A DNA stretch of 59,159 bases, taken from UBA5109 sp038148755 (lineage in GTDB: Bacteria; Pseudomonadota; Gammaproteobacteria; Pseudomonadales; Pseudohongiellaceae). The position numbers were made by a program, and so were the translations under genes. The stretch is from positions 1 to 59,159 of the forward strand of contig JAYQWA010000014.1 in NCBI GenBank assembly GCA_038148755.1, read 5' to 3'. Positions 43,617 through 52,873 of the stretch are shown piece by piece; the first letter of the stretch is position 1; each line of letters opens with the position of its first letter. The notes under the pieces are model-generated. The model was given only the letters and a program-made list of their open reading frames with translations. It was not told the DNA's origin and made no database searches.

Positions 43617-44045
43617 ATGGCTTTTCTCTGGTTTAAAGCCTTACATTTGATCGCTGTCATATGTTGGTTTGCGGGAATTTTTTATTTACCGAGACTCTAT
43701 GTCTATCACGCCATGACTGATGATGAAGTGAGTATTGAGCGATTTAAAATCATGGAACGCAAATTATTCTGGGGCATCATGACCCCTTCGGCCATTCTGA
43801 GTATTATTTTTGGCACTCTGCTTATCAGCACCAATTTTCAACTTTATATGCAATCCGGCTGGATGCATGCAAAGCTGACCTGCGTTTTTTTATTAATTGT
43901 TTTTCATGTTATATGCTGGCGTTATCTGAAAGCATTTAAGGAAAACAGAAACACTCATAGTGATAAATTTTATCGCTGGTTTAATGAAGCACCGGTTATT
44001 TTATTGATCGTCATTGTTATTCTTGTCGTTGTAAGACCCTTTTAG
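43617..44045 (+). CDS. hemJ: Protoporphyrinogen oxidase HemJ
   Basis: HemJ oxidises protoporphyrinogen IX in heme synthesis. The ATG at 43617 (MAFLWFKALHLIAV) follows a GGAG site by 7 bases and is preferred to the ATG at 43605. The 142-residue protein has four membrane helices with the conserved His in KALHLIAVICWFAGIFYLPRL and WMHAKLTCV, a conserved Lys, and Trp/Tyr-rich WRYLKAFKENRN. It sits 9 bases before hemL, both in tetrapyrrole synthesis. Confidence 0.9.
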   Translation: MAFLWFKALHLIAVICWFAGIFYLPRLYVYHAMTDDEVSIERFKIMERKLFWGIMTPSAILSIIFGTLLISTNFQLYMQSGWMHAKLTCVFLLIVFHVICWRYLKAFKENRNTHSDKFYRWFNEAPVILLIVIVILVVVRPF

Positions 44046-44054
44046 GAATTTTGT

Positions 44055-45359
44055 ATGTCTGAGCGTAAATCTTACTCACGGTCCGAAACTTTATTTGAAC
44101 AGGCCAAAAAACATATTCCCGGTGGAGTAAATTCTCCGGTACGCGCCTTTAAAGGGGTCGGTGGTGATCCGGTATTTTTTGCCCGGGGCGAAGGTGCTTA
44201 CGTTTATGATGAAGATAACAATGCTTACGTTGACTATATCGGCGCCTGGGGTCCTTTAATATTAGGGCACTGTCACCCGAAAGTTACCGCAGCACTAAAA
44301 GAGCAAATCGAACTGGGTTTAGCCTTCGGTGCGCCTACTGCCAAAGAAGTTGCTCTGGCTGATCGCATTTGTGAACTGATCCCCTCTATAGAAAGCGTGC
44401 GTCTGGTGAATTCCGGAACTGAAGCCACTATGAGTGCAATACGTCTGGCGCGTGGTGTTACCGGACGCGATAAAGTCCTGAAATTCGAAGGCTGTTATCA
44501 CGGACATGTCGACTCTTTACTGGTTAAAGCAGGTTCCGGCGCTTTAACCATGGGCTCACCAGATTCGGCTGGCATTCCTGCAAGTACTGCCGAACAGACT
44601 TTTATTTTGCCTTATAACGACAGTGAAAAAGTGGCAGAACTCTTTCAGCAATATGGTGAAGAAATCGCCTGTATTATTGTTGAACCTGTTGCCGGCAATA
44701 TGAATTTCATACCACCAAAAGACGATTTTCTGGAAAGCCTGCGCAACATCACCAGTCAATATGGCAGTCTGCTGATTTTTGATGAAGTCATGACCGGTTT
44801 CAGAGTTGCACTTGGTGGCGCACAGTCTGTCTATAACATTGATCCCGACCTGACCACTCTAGGCAAGGTAATCGGTGGCGGTTTACCTGTCGGCGCATTT
44901 GGTGGCAAACAACACTATATGGACATGCTGGCGCCAAACGGTCCGGTTTATCAGGCCGGTACTTTGTCAGGGAACCCCTTGGCAGTTACTGCTGGTCTGG
45001 TCATGCTGGAAGAGATTTCTCAACCGGGTTTTTATGATTCTCTCACACAAAAAACTTCTCAGTTATTGAGTGGCTTACAGCAGCGTGCTGACAGTGCAGG
45101 CATTCCTTTTAGCACCAATCAGGTTGGTGCCATGTTTGGCTGCTTCTTTTCAGAAGATAAGAATATCAATAGCTTTGAGCAGGTCATGGGCTGTAATGTT
45201 GAACGGTTTAAACAGTATTTCCATCTGATGCTGGACCGGGGTATCTATCTGGCCCCTTCGGCTTTCGAAGCAGGCTTTCTTTCTGCTGCCCATGGTGAAA
45301 AGGAAATACAAGTGACACTCGATGCTGCCAGTGCCGCATTTTCTCAACTTGCCAATTAA
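44055..45359 (+). CDS. hemL: Glutamate-1-semialdehyde 2,1-aminomutase
   Basis: A PLP enzyme forming 5-aminolevulinate in the C5 pathway. The 434-residue protein shows HIPGGVNSPVRAFKGVGG, LVNSGTEATMSAIRLARG, KFEGCYHGHVDSLLVKAGSG, LLIFDEVMTGFRV and the PLP-lysine motif TLGKVIGGGLPVGAFGG (Lys about 273). Length is standard. It follows hemJ closely, and a PfkB kinase gene follows 12 bases later. Confidence 0.97.
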   Translation: MSERKSYSRSETLFEQAKKHIPGGVNSPVRAFKGVGGDPVFFARGEGAYVYDEDNNAYVDYIGAWGPLILGHCHPKVTAALKEQIELGLAFGAPTAKEVALADRICELIPSIESVRLVNSGTEATMSAIRLARGVTGRDKVLKFEGCYHGHVDSLLVKAGSGALTMGSPDSAGIPASTAEQTFILPYNDSEKVAELFQQYGEEIACIIVEPVAGNMNFIPPKDDFLESLRNITSQYGSLLIFDEVMTGFRVALGGAQSVYNIDPDLTTLGKVIGGGLPVGAFGGKQHYMDMLAPNGPVYQAGTLSGNPLAVTAGLVMLEEISQPGFYDSLTQKTSQLLSGLQQRADSAGIPFSTNQVGAMFGCFFSEDKNINSFEQVMGCNVERFKQYFHLMLDRGIYLAPSAFEAGFLSAAHGEKEIQVTLDAASAAFSQLAN

Positions 45360-45371
45360 CAGGATTATTTG

Positions 45372-46373
45372 ATGAAAAACTACCATATCTATGCCCTTGG
45401 CAATGCCCTCGTTGATAAGGAATTTGAAGTTGATGACAGTTTCTTTCAACACGAAAAAATTCAGAAAGGTGTTATGACGCTGGTTGATGGTGAATCTCAG
45501 GAGACCCTGATGGAACGCCTGGAAGAAAAATTTGGGTTAAAGAAAAGTGCAGGTGGTGGTTCTGCGGCCAATACCTTGTACGCTGCCTCACAATTCGGCG
45601 CCAATACTTTTTATTCCTGTAAAGTTTCCAATGATGAATCCGGTGATTTTTATCTGCAGGAATTGGGTAACCACAACATTGATACTAATTCAGACAGCAT
45701 CCGAAGTGATGATGGCGTTACCGGCAAATGTCTGGTTATGGTCAGTCCAGATGCCGAGCGTACCATGCTGACTTATCTTGGTATTTCAGAAAAACTGACT
45801 CATGACGATGTCCATGAGGACGCTTTGATGAATTCAAAATATCTGTATCTGGAAGGTTATCTGGTGAGCTCTGAGACTGCGCGCAAAGCCTGCATTCAGG
45901 CAAAAGAACTGGCGGAAAAACATGGCGTCTCAACGGCCTTAACTTTATCTGATCCAGGCATGGTACAGTTTTTTCGTGGCGGCTTGGAAGAAATGATCGG
46001 CACAGGTGTTGACCTCTTGTTTGCCAACGAAGTTGAAGCGCTGACCTGGACGGGTGAAGAAACAATTGAAGCGGCTGTCGAGTCTCTGAAAACAATTTCT
46101 AAAACGCTGGTTATCACGTTGGGCGCTGAAGGTGCATTGTTATTCGATGGTGAAAAACATATCAAGATTGCCCCTCACAAGGTCAAGGCTGTCGACTCCA
46201 ATGGCGCGGGCGATATTTTTGCCGGAGCTTTCCTTTACGGTATTTCCAATGGACTGGATTTTGAAACTTCAGGCAAGCTGGCAAGCCTAAGTGCAGCAAC
46301 ACTGGTCTGTGAATTTGGCCCCAGACTGGCACCGGAAAAACATCAGGAACTATTACAGCAAGTAATACAATAA
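45372..46373 (+). CDS. PfkB family kinase (adenosine kinase-like)
   Basis: A ribokinase-fold enzyme of 333 residues. The ATG at 45372 is preferred to the preceding in-frame TTG. Motifs are KKSAGGGSAANTLYAASQFG (PfkB signature 1, about 58-76), LSDPGMVQFFRGG, NEVEALTWTG and VDSNGAGDIFAGAFLYG (signature 2 with the catalytic Asp). This VDxNGAGD form occurs in proteobacterial proteins labelled adenosine kinase. The substrate is not proven. It is likely co-transcribed with hemL. Confidence 0.87.
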   Translation: MKNYHIYALGNALVDKEFEVDDSFFQHEKIQKGVMTLVDGESQETLMERLEEKFGLKKSAGGGSAANTLYAASQFGANTFYSCKVSNDESGDFYLQELGNHNIDTNSDSIRSDDGVTGKCLVMVSPDAERTMLTYLGISEKLTHDDVHEDALMNSKYLYLEGYLVSSETARKACIQAKELAEKHGVSTALTLSDPGMVQFFRGGLEEMIGTGVDLLFANEVEALTWTGEETIEAAVESLKTISKTLVITLGAEGALLFDGEKHIKIAPHKVKAVDSNGAGDIFAGAFLYGISNGLDFETSGKLASLSAATLVCEFGPRLAPEKHQELLQQVIQ

Positions 46374-46401
46374 CCAGAAATACAATAAATAGCGCACTAG
46401 C

Positions 46402-47307
46402 TTAATTGTTCAGCGCGCTATCTAGCTCCAGGCGGCGTTTAAAAAACTCCAATCGGCGTTGCAGGCGCTCTGTGTTTTCAGGCCCCAAACGTAAGAGTAA
46501 CTTTTCAACATCCGAGTAATTTTCTATTTCTGGGTTGGCATATAAATAATTAAGGTTGGGACGAATTAATTGCTGCGGCTGTGGTGCCATTCTGGCATTC
46601 AAAACATTATCAATCGCCAGCATAAGCACATCATTAAATTCACTGTTGCGTAAGCCCAGCTCCGCATAGGCTTCCCGAAAAAGTGGCTGCAGTTGTTGAT
46701 AGAAATCCACAGCACTTTCTGTACTGATATTTGTCAGGCTCGTTACCAGAGCATTAAAGCGTTGATAGGACTGCTCATCCATCAGGTAGAACTCACTGCC
46801 CAGTTCAGTCACTGTCATTCTTTCCTGCGGGTAAAGCAGGGGCAAATTACGTTCAGGAAATTCACCACGGCTGATATTCTCAATCATGACGACAAATTTT
46901 CTGACAAGTTCATCGGAAACCAGGTACATTAATAATGACGAAGTTCCATCCATGGTTGCCAGCTCTTCCCGAACATAACTGTCACTGTTATTCAAAAGCG
47001 GCAAGACAGGTTCAGGCTCGACCACATTTTCAACTTCCGCAATCAGCTCTTCTGTTACGTCAATGACTTCTTCTACCGGCGGCTCAATAATCTCTTCAAT
47101 GGCTTCAATAATTTCTTCCGGATCTGCTACAGTAACTTCTTCAGTAACCTCAGGCATAACAGGAAGCGCAGGCGATGGTTCTCTTGGCTCATCACTCACG
47201 ATGACCGTCACCGGCTCCTGATCATCGCCGGTTAGCATCATAAACAAACCAAATAAAACGATGACGCCAATAACCAGGGAAAAAATCAATTTATTATCAT
47301 TCATCAT
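46402..47307 (-). CDS. DUF3014 family membrane protein
   Basis: A 301-residue protein: short cytoplasmic start, one membrane helix (about 7-24), a long Glu/Val/Pro-rich linker (about 30-98) and a DUF3014 domain (about 105-295) with NSDSYVREELATMDGTSS, SDELVRKFVVMIENIS and the late NYLYANPEIENYSDVEKLLLRLG. The linker resembles a periplasm-spanning arm. Function unknown. It converges on the PfkB gene with no clear terminator. Confidence 0.85.
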   Translation of the reverse strand: MMNDNKLIFSLVIGVIVLFGLFMMLTGDDQEPVTVIVSDEPREPSPALPVMPEVTEEVTVADPEEIIEAIEEIIEPPVEEVIDVTEELIAEVENVVEPEPVLPLLNNSDSYVREELATMDGTSSLLMYLVSDELVRKFVVMIENISRGEFPERNLPLLYPQERMTVTELGSEFYLMDEQSYQRFNALVTSLTNISTESAVDFYQQLQPLFREAYAELGLRNSEFNDVLMLAIDNVLNARMAPQPQQLIRPNLNYLYANPEIENYSDVEKLLLRLGPENTERLQRRLEFFKRRLELDSALNN

Positions 47308-47456
47308 GGTGTTTGATCACTTAATCCTGTTTTGCTGATTTACGGTTATTAATATCTTAGGTACAGAACCTGCTCTGAGGTTCCCGAATGCTGCGCCTAG
47401 TTTAATCAAGTTGCAGGGAATCTGACGGAAATCAGGCAAAAATAGTTTTTTAGACA

Positions 47457-47491
47457 CAAAAAAGCCCGATTTCAAACAGAATATCGGGCTT
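47457..47491 (-). terminator. Terminator after pnp
   Basis: On the minus strand a stem AAGCCCGAT / ATCGGGCTT with a 12-base loop is followed by T6. It lies 25 bases beyond the pnp stop. Confidence 0.9.
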
Positions 47492-47517
47492 CCTGGTTTA
47501 GCTATTAAAGCTGCAAA

Positions 47518-49629
47518 TTACACCTCAGCTTTTTCCTCGTCCGTGACATCTTTCATGCTCAGGCTGACTTTACCGCGATCATCTATTTTCAAGACTTTCA
47601 CAATAATTTCCTGCCCTTCACTTAAATGATCAGTGACTTTCTCAACACGTTCCTGAGCAATTTGTGAAATATGTACCAGACCATCCTTGCCTGGGAGAAT
47701 CGTTACAAAGGCGCCAAAATCAACGATCTTGGAAACCACACCTTTGTAGACCTTGCCAATTTCAGCTTCTGCTGTGATTTCTTCAATCATGGCGACTGCA
47801 GCATCTCTGGATGCAGCATCTTCGCCATAAATGCGAACATTACCATCATCATCAATATCCACAGACGCACCAGTTTCTTCGGTAATACTGCGGATAGTTG
47901 CACCCCCTTTACCGATCACATCACGGATTTTATCCGGATGAACTTTCAGCACACCCATGCTAGGGGCATTCTCGGAAACCGTTTCACGCGAAACTGAAAT
48001 CACTTTATTCATTTCACCCAGAATATGCATTCTGGCAGCATTGGCCTGCTGCAAGGCAGTTTCCATGATTTCTTCAGTGATACCCTGAATTTTAATATCC
48101 ATTTGCAGGGCTGTGACGCCGGCAGCCGAACCGGCCACTTTAAAGTCCATATCACCCAGATGATCTTCATCACCCAGAATATCAGTCAATACAGCAAAAC
48201 CGTTGTCTTCCTTGATCAGACCCATGGCAATACCGGCAACTGGGGCTTTCAAAGGCACACCGGCATCCATCAGAGCCAGGCTGGTACCACAGACCGAAGC
48301 CATGGAAGACGAACCATTGGATTCAGTTATCTCTGAAACCACACGGATGGCATAAGGAAAATCTTCCTCTTTTGGCAATACGGCTGCCACACCGCGACGT
48401 GCCAGACGGCCGTGGCCAATTTCACGTCTTTTAGGTCCACTCATGAAACCAGTTTCACCCACACTAAATGGCGGGAAGTTATAGTGCAGCATGAAAGGAT
48501 CTTTCTTCACACCGGACAAATCCTCAATCATTTGTGCATCGCGAATGGCTCCCAGTGTAGCCACAACCATGGCCTGCGTTTCACCACGAGTAAACAATGC
48601 GGAACCATGCGTTTTTGGCAATATGCCGGTTTCTACGTAAATAGGTCTGACTGTTTGATTGTCACGACCATCAATACGAGGCTGCCCGGCAATGATATTG
48701 CTGCGTACAATTTTCTTTTCCAGTGAAGCAAAAACTTCCTGAATTTCACCTGCAGTAACAGCTGGCTCAGATTCTTCATCAGCAAACTGTGCAACAGCCT
48801 GTTCCTGTAATTCAGCCAGTTTGTCCTGTCGCTGCATTTTGTCTGAAATGGTATATGCCTCTGTGATGCCTGCACTGTAGGCACCTGATACGGCATCTAT
48901 CAGCACCGTATTTTTTTCTTCAGGAACCCATTCCCAATCAGGCTTACCTGCTTCGGCTTTGAATTCTTTAACTGCCTGTATAACGACCTGCATTTCCTGA
49001 TGTGCAAACAAAACAGCACCCAGCATTAAGTCTTCACTTAACTCTTTGGCTTCTGATTCCACCATTAAAACGGCTGATTCAGTACCGGCAACCACCATGT
49101 CCAGATCAGAGCTTTCAAGATTTTCATAACCAGGATTCAGGATATAACCTTCACTTTCAGTAAAACCAACCCGTGCCGCACCCAGCGGTCCGGAAAACGG
49201 AATACCTGAAATTGCCAGAGCAGCTGAAGTGCCAATCATCGAAGCAATATCCGGATCAACATTCTTTTCAGATGAAACCACGGTACAAACCACCTGTACT
49301 TCATTCATGAAACCTTTAGGAAACAGTGGTCTGATAGGTCGGTCAATTAAACGTGAGGTCAGCGTCTCTTTTTCAGTGGGACGACCTTCGCGCTTGAAGA
49401 AACCACCGGGGATTTTACCAGCAGCATAGGTTTTTTCCTGATAATTAACGGTCAGCGGAAAAAAATCCTGACCTGGGTTAGCTGTTTTTCTACCAACAAC
49501 TGTTGTCAAAACTGATGTACCACCAATAGTTACCAAAACTGCGGCGGTGGCCTGACGTGCGATTTTGCCTGTTTCCATGACAACCGTATCGTTGCCATAC
49601 TTAAATTCTTTCCTCATCGGATTTAACAT
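47518..49629 (-). CDS. pnp: Polyribonucleotide nucleotidyltransferase (PNPase)
   Basis: A trimeric 3'-5' phosphorolytic exonuclease, part of the RNA degradosome. The 703-residue protein has two RNase PH domains (about 1-225 and 310-540; second carries GDEDHLGDMDFKVAGSA, the catalytic region), a KH domain (about 553-615; IRDVIGKGGATIRSITEETG) and an S1 domain (about 620-690; GKVYKGVVSKIVDFGAFV). The length is normal. It follows rpsO by 63 bases with a long stem between them. Confidence 0.97.
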   Translation of the reverse strand: MLNPMRKEFKYGNDTVVMETGKIARQATAAVLVTIGGTSVLTTVVGRKTANPGQDFFPLTVNYQEKTYAAGKIPGGFFKREGRPTEKETLTSRLIDRPIRPLFPKGFMNEVQVVCTVVSSEKNVDPDIASMIGTSAALAISGIPFSGPLGAARVGFTESEGYILNPGYENLESSDLDMVVAGTESAVLMVESEAKELSEDLMLGAVLFAHQEMQVVIQAVKEFKAEAGKPDWEWVPEEKNTVLIDAVSGAYSAGITEAYTISDKMQRQDKLAELQEQAVAQFADEESEPAVTAGEIQEVFASLEKKIVRSNIIAGQPRIDGRDNQTVRPIYVETGILPKTHGSALFTRGETQAMVVATLGAIRDAQMIEDLSGVKKDPFMLHYNFPPFSVGETGFMSGPKRREIGHGRLARRGVAAVLPKEEDFPYAIRVVSEITESNGSSSMASVCGTSLALMDAGVPLKAPVAGIAMGLIKEDNGFAVLTDILGDEDHLGDMDFKVAGSAAGVTALQMDIKIQGITEEIMETALQQANAARMHILGEMNKVISVSRETVSENAPSMGVLKVHPDKIRDVIGKGGATIRSITEETGASVDIDDDGNVRIYGEDAASRDAAVAMIEEITAEAEIGKVYKGVVSKIVDFGAFVTILPGKDGLVHISQIAQERVEKVTDHLSEGQEIIVKVLKIDDRGKVSLSMKDVTDEEKAEV

Positions 49630-49653
49630 ATTTTCTTTTTCCTAACGTATGAG

Positions 49654-49678
49654 CCTGGCTGACCCCATGCCAGCCAGG
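49654..49678 (-). promoter_or_regulatory. Stem-loop in the rpsO-pnp spacer
   Basis: CCTGGCTG / CAGCCAGG pair over a 9-base loop. No T tract follows on the minus strand, so it is not a plain terminator. In E. coli the pnp leader carries an RNase III-processed stem used in PNPase autoregulation; this stem occupies the matching place (inference). Confidence 0.5.
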
Positions 49679-49692
49679 AGAGAAGGGTTTGA

Positions 49693-49962
49693 TTAACGAC
49701 GCAGACTCAGTCTTTTAATCAGCGTACTGTAACGCTCAAGGTCTTTTCGTTTGAGATAATCAAGCAACTTACGGCGTGTATTAACCATGCGGATCAGCCC
49801 TCGACGGGAATGATGATCATGGTTGTGCTCTTTGAAATGATCTTGTAAGTGATTGATATTATTGGTTAATAATGCAACCTGCACTTCGGGCGAACCAGTA
49901 TCACCTTCAGCACGGGCGAAATTTTGGATAATTTCTGCTTTTTCATCAACAGATAAAGCCAT
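49693..49962 (-). CDS. rpsO: 30S ribosomal protein S15
   Basis: S15 binds 16S rRNA at the three-way junction of the central domain. The start at 49962 (MALSVDEKAEIIQNF) follows AGGAGACTACA and gives the standard 89 residues; the longer in-frame start at 49986 is unlikely. Typical sequence includes GDTGSPEVQVALLTNNINHLQDHFKEHNHDHHSRRGL (by position about 21-57) and LLDYLKRKD. It precedes pnp as usual, but truB is not next upstream. Confidence 0.97.
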   Translation of the reverse strand: MALSVDEKAEIIQNFARAEGDTGSPEVQVALLTNNINHLQDHFKEHNHDHHSRRGLIRMVNTRRKLLDYLKRKDLERYSTLIKRLSLRR

Positions 49963-50225
49963 TGTAGTCTCCTGTGAATATGCCATTAATTAAGGAATGT
50001 CCTTATTAAAGCCAGATTAACCATGCATATTAATAGTTAACTGGTTTTCTCCTGCGTCACTAACGACGGGGGGCGAAAGATAGCATAAAATAGCCGCCGG
50101 ATACACTTTATTCTCCCATGTTTTCCCCAGTTCGGCCGCCCCATCCCCCTGTTTATAGACATCAAACCTTTCCATCGTTATGCTTTCAAAAATTAAAAAC
50201 CAGAATAAATATATAAAGGTAAAAA

Positions 50226-50777
50226 ATGAGTTCATTACAGATTTTTGACGAAGCCGGAAAGGCATTATCGACTCCCGTCACCAATGTCGATGCAATCATT
50301 TCCCAACTGGATGAACTAAATATCCTGTTTGAACGTTGGGAAACATCTGCGGAACTACCAGCAGATGCCACACAGGAAGACATACTGGCAGCCTATCAGG
50401 ATGCAATTGCCAAGCTGAATGAAACCTATGGCTTTGAACTGGTTGATGTCGCCATATTAAGCCCGGATAACCCGCAAAAAGAGCAAATCCGCCAACAGTT
50501 TAATTTTGAACATACGCATGATGATTTTGAAGTACGTTTTTTCGTTGAAGGTAGCGGCCTGTTTTACTTTCACCTCAATGAAAAAGTGTATCTGCTGCTT
50601 TGTGAAAAAGGTGATCTGATCAGTGTGCCGGCCAAAATTAATCACTGGTTTGATATGGGCGCTAACCCCGACTTTAAGCTGATTCGTTTTTTTCCAACGC
50701 AAGATGGTTGGGTTGCCGAAGGCACAGGAAATAATATCGCCACTCGACTGCCAACCATGGATGCCTTTGCCGCTTAA
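50226..50777 (+). CDS. mtnD: Acireductone dioxygenase
   Basis: ARD oxidises acireductone in the methionine salvage pathway, with the metal (Fe or Ni) deciding the product. The 183-residue cupin has the metal ligands in FEHTHDDFEVRFFVEGSG (His, His, Glu) and the fourth in INHWFDMG (His). Also typical is FKLIRFFPTQDGWVAEGTG at the end. No other mtn gene is beside it, so it is an orphan here. It is on the opposite strand to its neighbours, between rpsO and the D-amino-acid cluster. Confidence 0.93.
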   Translation: MSSLQIFDEAGKALSTPVTNVDAIISQLDELNILFERWETSAELPADATQEDILAAYQDAIAKLNETYGFELVDVAILSPDNPQKEQIRQQFNFEHTHDDFEVRFFVEGSGLFYFHLNEKVYLLLCEKGDLISVPAKINHWFDMGANPDFKLIRFFPTQDGWVAEGTGNNIATRLPTMDAFAA

Positions 50778-50888
50778 AGTTTAGGCCATTACCCCGTGGG
50801 CTCGTTCTATAGGAAGACGGCGGTGAATGCGTTTGCTTCGGATCACGCCATGAATAACCCTGCCTATTGGTGCTTCTGGTGCTTCGTG

Positions 50889-52463
50889 TTAAAACGGCAA
50901 GTCCCGCTTTAATACTTCTCCTGCCTGCACACCCGTTACAGAACCATCGGTAAATGCAAATTCACCGTTCAAAATGACGTGCACAATACCGTCAGGTCTG
51001 GCAGTCGGGTTTTCAAAAGTTGCGTGATCAATGATCGTTGCTGGATCAAATACAGTGATATCGGCAGCCATGCCTGGCTTCAATAGCCCCCTATCTTTTA
51101 ATCCAATTGTTTTTGCCGGTAAACCTGTCATTTTGTAAACGGCCTCTTCCAGCGTCAGGGCGCCTTTTTCCCTGACATATTCACCCAGCACTTTGGGAAA
51201 AGTCCCCCAGTAACGCGGATGATTTATAGAATCTTCAGGTATCGCATCACAATCACAGGCTATGGACACTGTGGGATGTTGCATAATCGCAATAAGATCT
51301 TCTTCACTGCCAAATCTGAGTATGACACGAGTATCCGCTTCTTCCAGAACCCGGATGACCGCCTCACCGTGGGAATCAGTTCCAAGCTCATCCATGATAT
51401 CAGTGAGTTCCCGCTGACCGCCTACCAGAACACCGGTTGGTCCTCCCCAGCGCAAATCCATGGCCTGTTCGGCTTCCTCAATAATTTGTTGACGTAACTC
51501 ACTATCCCGAAACCTTTGCAGCATGGCATCCCATCCCCCTGCCTGTGCCCAGCTTGGAATAATCAATGCTTCGAGCCCGGTTTGTCCTGCCAGATATGGA
51601 TAGACGTCCGCCACGGCTCCACCAGAATTTGAAGTCTCTGCAATCCGCATGATTTCAAGAATTTCAGCTACCTTGCCCTGCTCCCAGCCCTGCACTTTCA
51701 TATGGGTAACCAGCGGAATTAAACCGGTCGCTTCACCTATCCTGACTGTCTCCGTCATACCTGTGATGGAGCTATAATCTGTTTCCGGTGTGAGGCGGTC
51801 ATGGTTGGAGAACACTACCCCCCAGTCAGAGAAAGGTTCGAGCACCTGGATGACTTCTTCCGTTTTAGCATAGTATCCGGGAACATAATCCAGTCCTGCC
51901 GATACCCCCCAGGCTCCAGACTCTAAAGCATTTTCAACGAGCCTCCGCATCTGGTTTATGTGAGCCTGAGTCGGCCTGATGTCTTCAACCCCGACAACAT
52001 CCTCCCACACACTGTTAAAGCCGATGAAACCGCCAACATTTATGGCCAGCTCACTTTGGCTATACGAATTAAACTGAGTACCAATATCACTGGGACCAAA
52101 ACCATCTGAATTCATAATCTCAGTCGTAACACCCTGGCTCAGCATATTGACTGCAGTCGACAGGGCATCATCACGCGGATGACTATGTATATTGATAAAA
52201 CCAGGCGCCACGACCAGACCACTGACATCAATCTCCTGCAAGCCACTGGCACCACTTAAGTTCCCGATAGCCGCTATTTGATTACCGTTAACAGCAATAT
52301 CTCCCTGAAATGCTGGCGTGGAGCTGCCATCAATAAGCGTGCCGTTACGTAATATCAGGTCGTAAGTCACCGATGCTGGCTCGGAACAAGCCGAAAGAAC
52401 CAGCATAAATAGGGATGATAAAGTTATTCTTGAACTGGAAAAGTGATGATTACTATTTCTCAT
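50889..52463 (-). CDS. N-acyl-D-amino-acid deacylase (D-aminoacylase), lipoprotein
   Basis: An amidohydrolase releasing D-amino acids from N-acyl forms. The 524-residue protein has a lipoprotein signal with lipobox LSAC (Cys26), then the D-aminoacylase fold: DLILRNGTLIDGSSTPAF, VVAPGFINIHSHPRDD (HxH metal motif, about 92-97), THMKVQGWEQG (conserved His and Lys), and late AVYKMTGLPAKTIGLKDRG and GMAADITVFDP. The lipid anchor puts it in the periplasm or on the outer membrane, where it could feed the transporter encoded just upstream. It is the last gene of the cluster. Confidence 0.88.
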   Translation of the reverse strand: MRNSNHHFSSSRITLSSLFMLVLSACSEPASVTYDLILRNGTLIDGSSTPAFQGDIAVNGNQIAAIGNLSGASGLQEIDVSGLVVAPGFINIHSHPRDDALSTAVNMLSQGVTTEIMNSDGFGPSDIGTQFNSYSQSELAINVGGFIGFNSVWEDVVGVEDIRPTQAHINQMRRLVENALESGAWGVSAGLDYVPGYYAKTEEVIQVLEPFSDWGVVFSNHDRLTPETDYSSITGMTETVRIGEATGLIPLVTHMKVQGWEQGKVAEILEIMRIAETSNSGGAVADVYPYLAGQTGLEALIIPSWAQAGGWDAMLQRFRDSELRQQIIEEAEQAMDLRWGGPTGVLVGGQRELTDIMDELGTDSHGEAVIRVLEEADTRVILRFGSEEDLIAIMQHPTVSIACDCDAIPEDSINHPRYWGTFPKVLGEYVREKGALTLEEAVYKMTGLPAKTIGLKDRGLLKPGMAADITVFDPATIIDHATFENPTARPDGIVHVILNGEFAFTDGSVTGVQAGEVLKRDLPF

Positions 52464-52498
52464 GATTACCCTCTTGGCTTATTTCATAGCTGAAAATT

Positions 52499-52852
52499 TT
52501 ATTTAGCGGCTATGATGCCTATCTCAACATTAAAGTCAGTTGATGCCAGCCTTGGTGATTCGACACAAGCACGACAAGGTGCGTTACCACCGGCTGCCCA
52601 GGCATCCCACACTTCATTCATTTCAGCATAATCATCCATATTGCAAAGCCAGATGGTCGCGGATAAAGCCTTGGATTTATCAGTCCCAGCTTCAGCCAAT
52701 TTTTCATCAATCATATCCAGAATGGTTTTTGTCTGAACGGCTACACTCTCACCCGGACTGGTTAATGCCACCTGACCAGCCAGATAAACGGTGTCGCCAT
52801 GTATAACAATCTGGCTCATACGGTCATTGGTTCTTAATCGTTGTATAGTCAT
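52499..52852 (-). CDS. RidA family protein (2-iminoacid deaminase)
   Basis: RidA proteins hydrolyse reactive imines or enamines made by amino-acid-oxidising and PLP enzymes. The 117-residue protein has VYLAGQVALTSPGESVAVQT, the conserved Arg of the active site in NAPCRACVESPRLAS and a final FNVEIGIIA. Its place between a DadA-like oxidase and a D-aminoacylase fits clearing 2-imino acids from D-amino acid oxidation. It belongs to the shorter RidA subgroup (117 residues). Confidence 0.87.
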   Translation of the reverse strand: MTIQRLRTNDRMSQIVIHGDTVYLAGQVALTSPGESVAVQTKTILDMIDEKLAEAGTDKSKALSATIWLCNMDDYAEMNEVWDAWAAGGNAPCRACVESPRLASTDFNVEIGIIAAK

Positions 52853-52873
52853 ACTTACCTCTTTTTTATTGCT

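Noticed and set aside
46389..46421. Terminator between the PfkB gene and the DUF3014 gene
   Set aside because: The 7-bp stem has a long loop and runs into the DUF3014 coding end, with no T tract.
50778..50888. Possible attachment site or gene remnant between mtnD and the D-aminoacylase gene
   Set aside because: The stretch has somewhat coding-like composition, but I find no repeat partner near 57624-57770 at the other end of the block.
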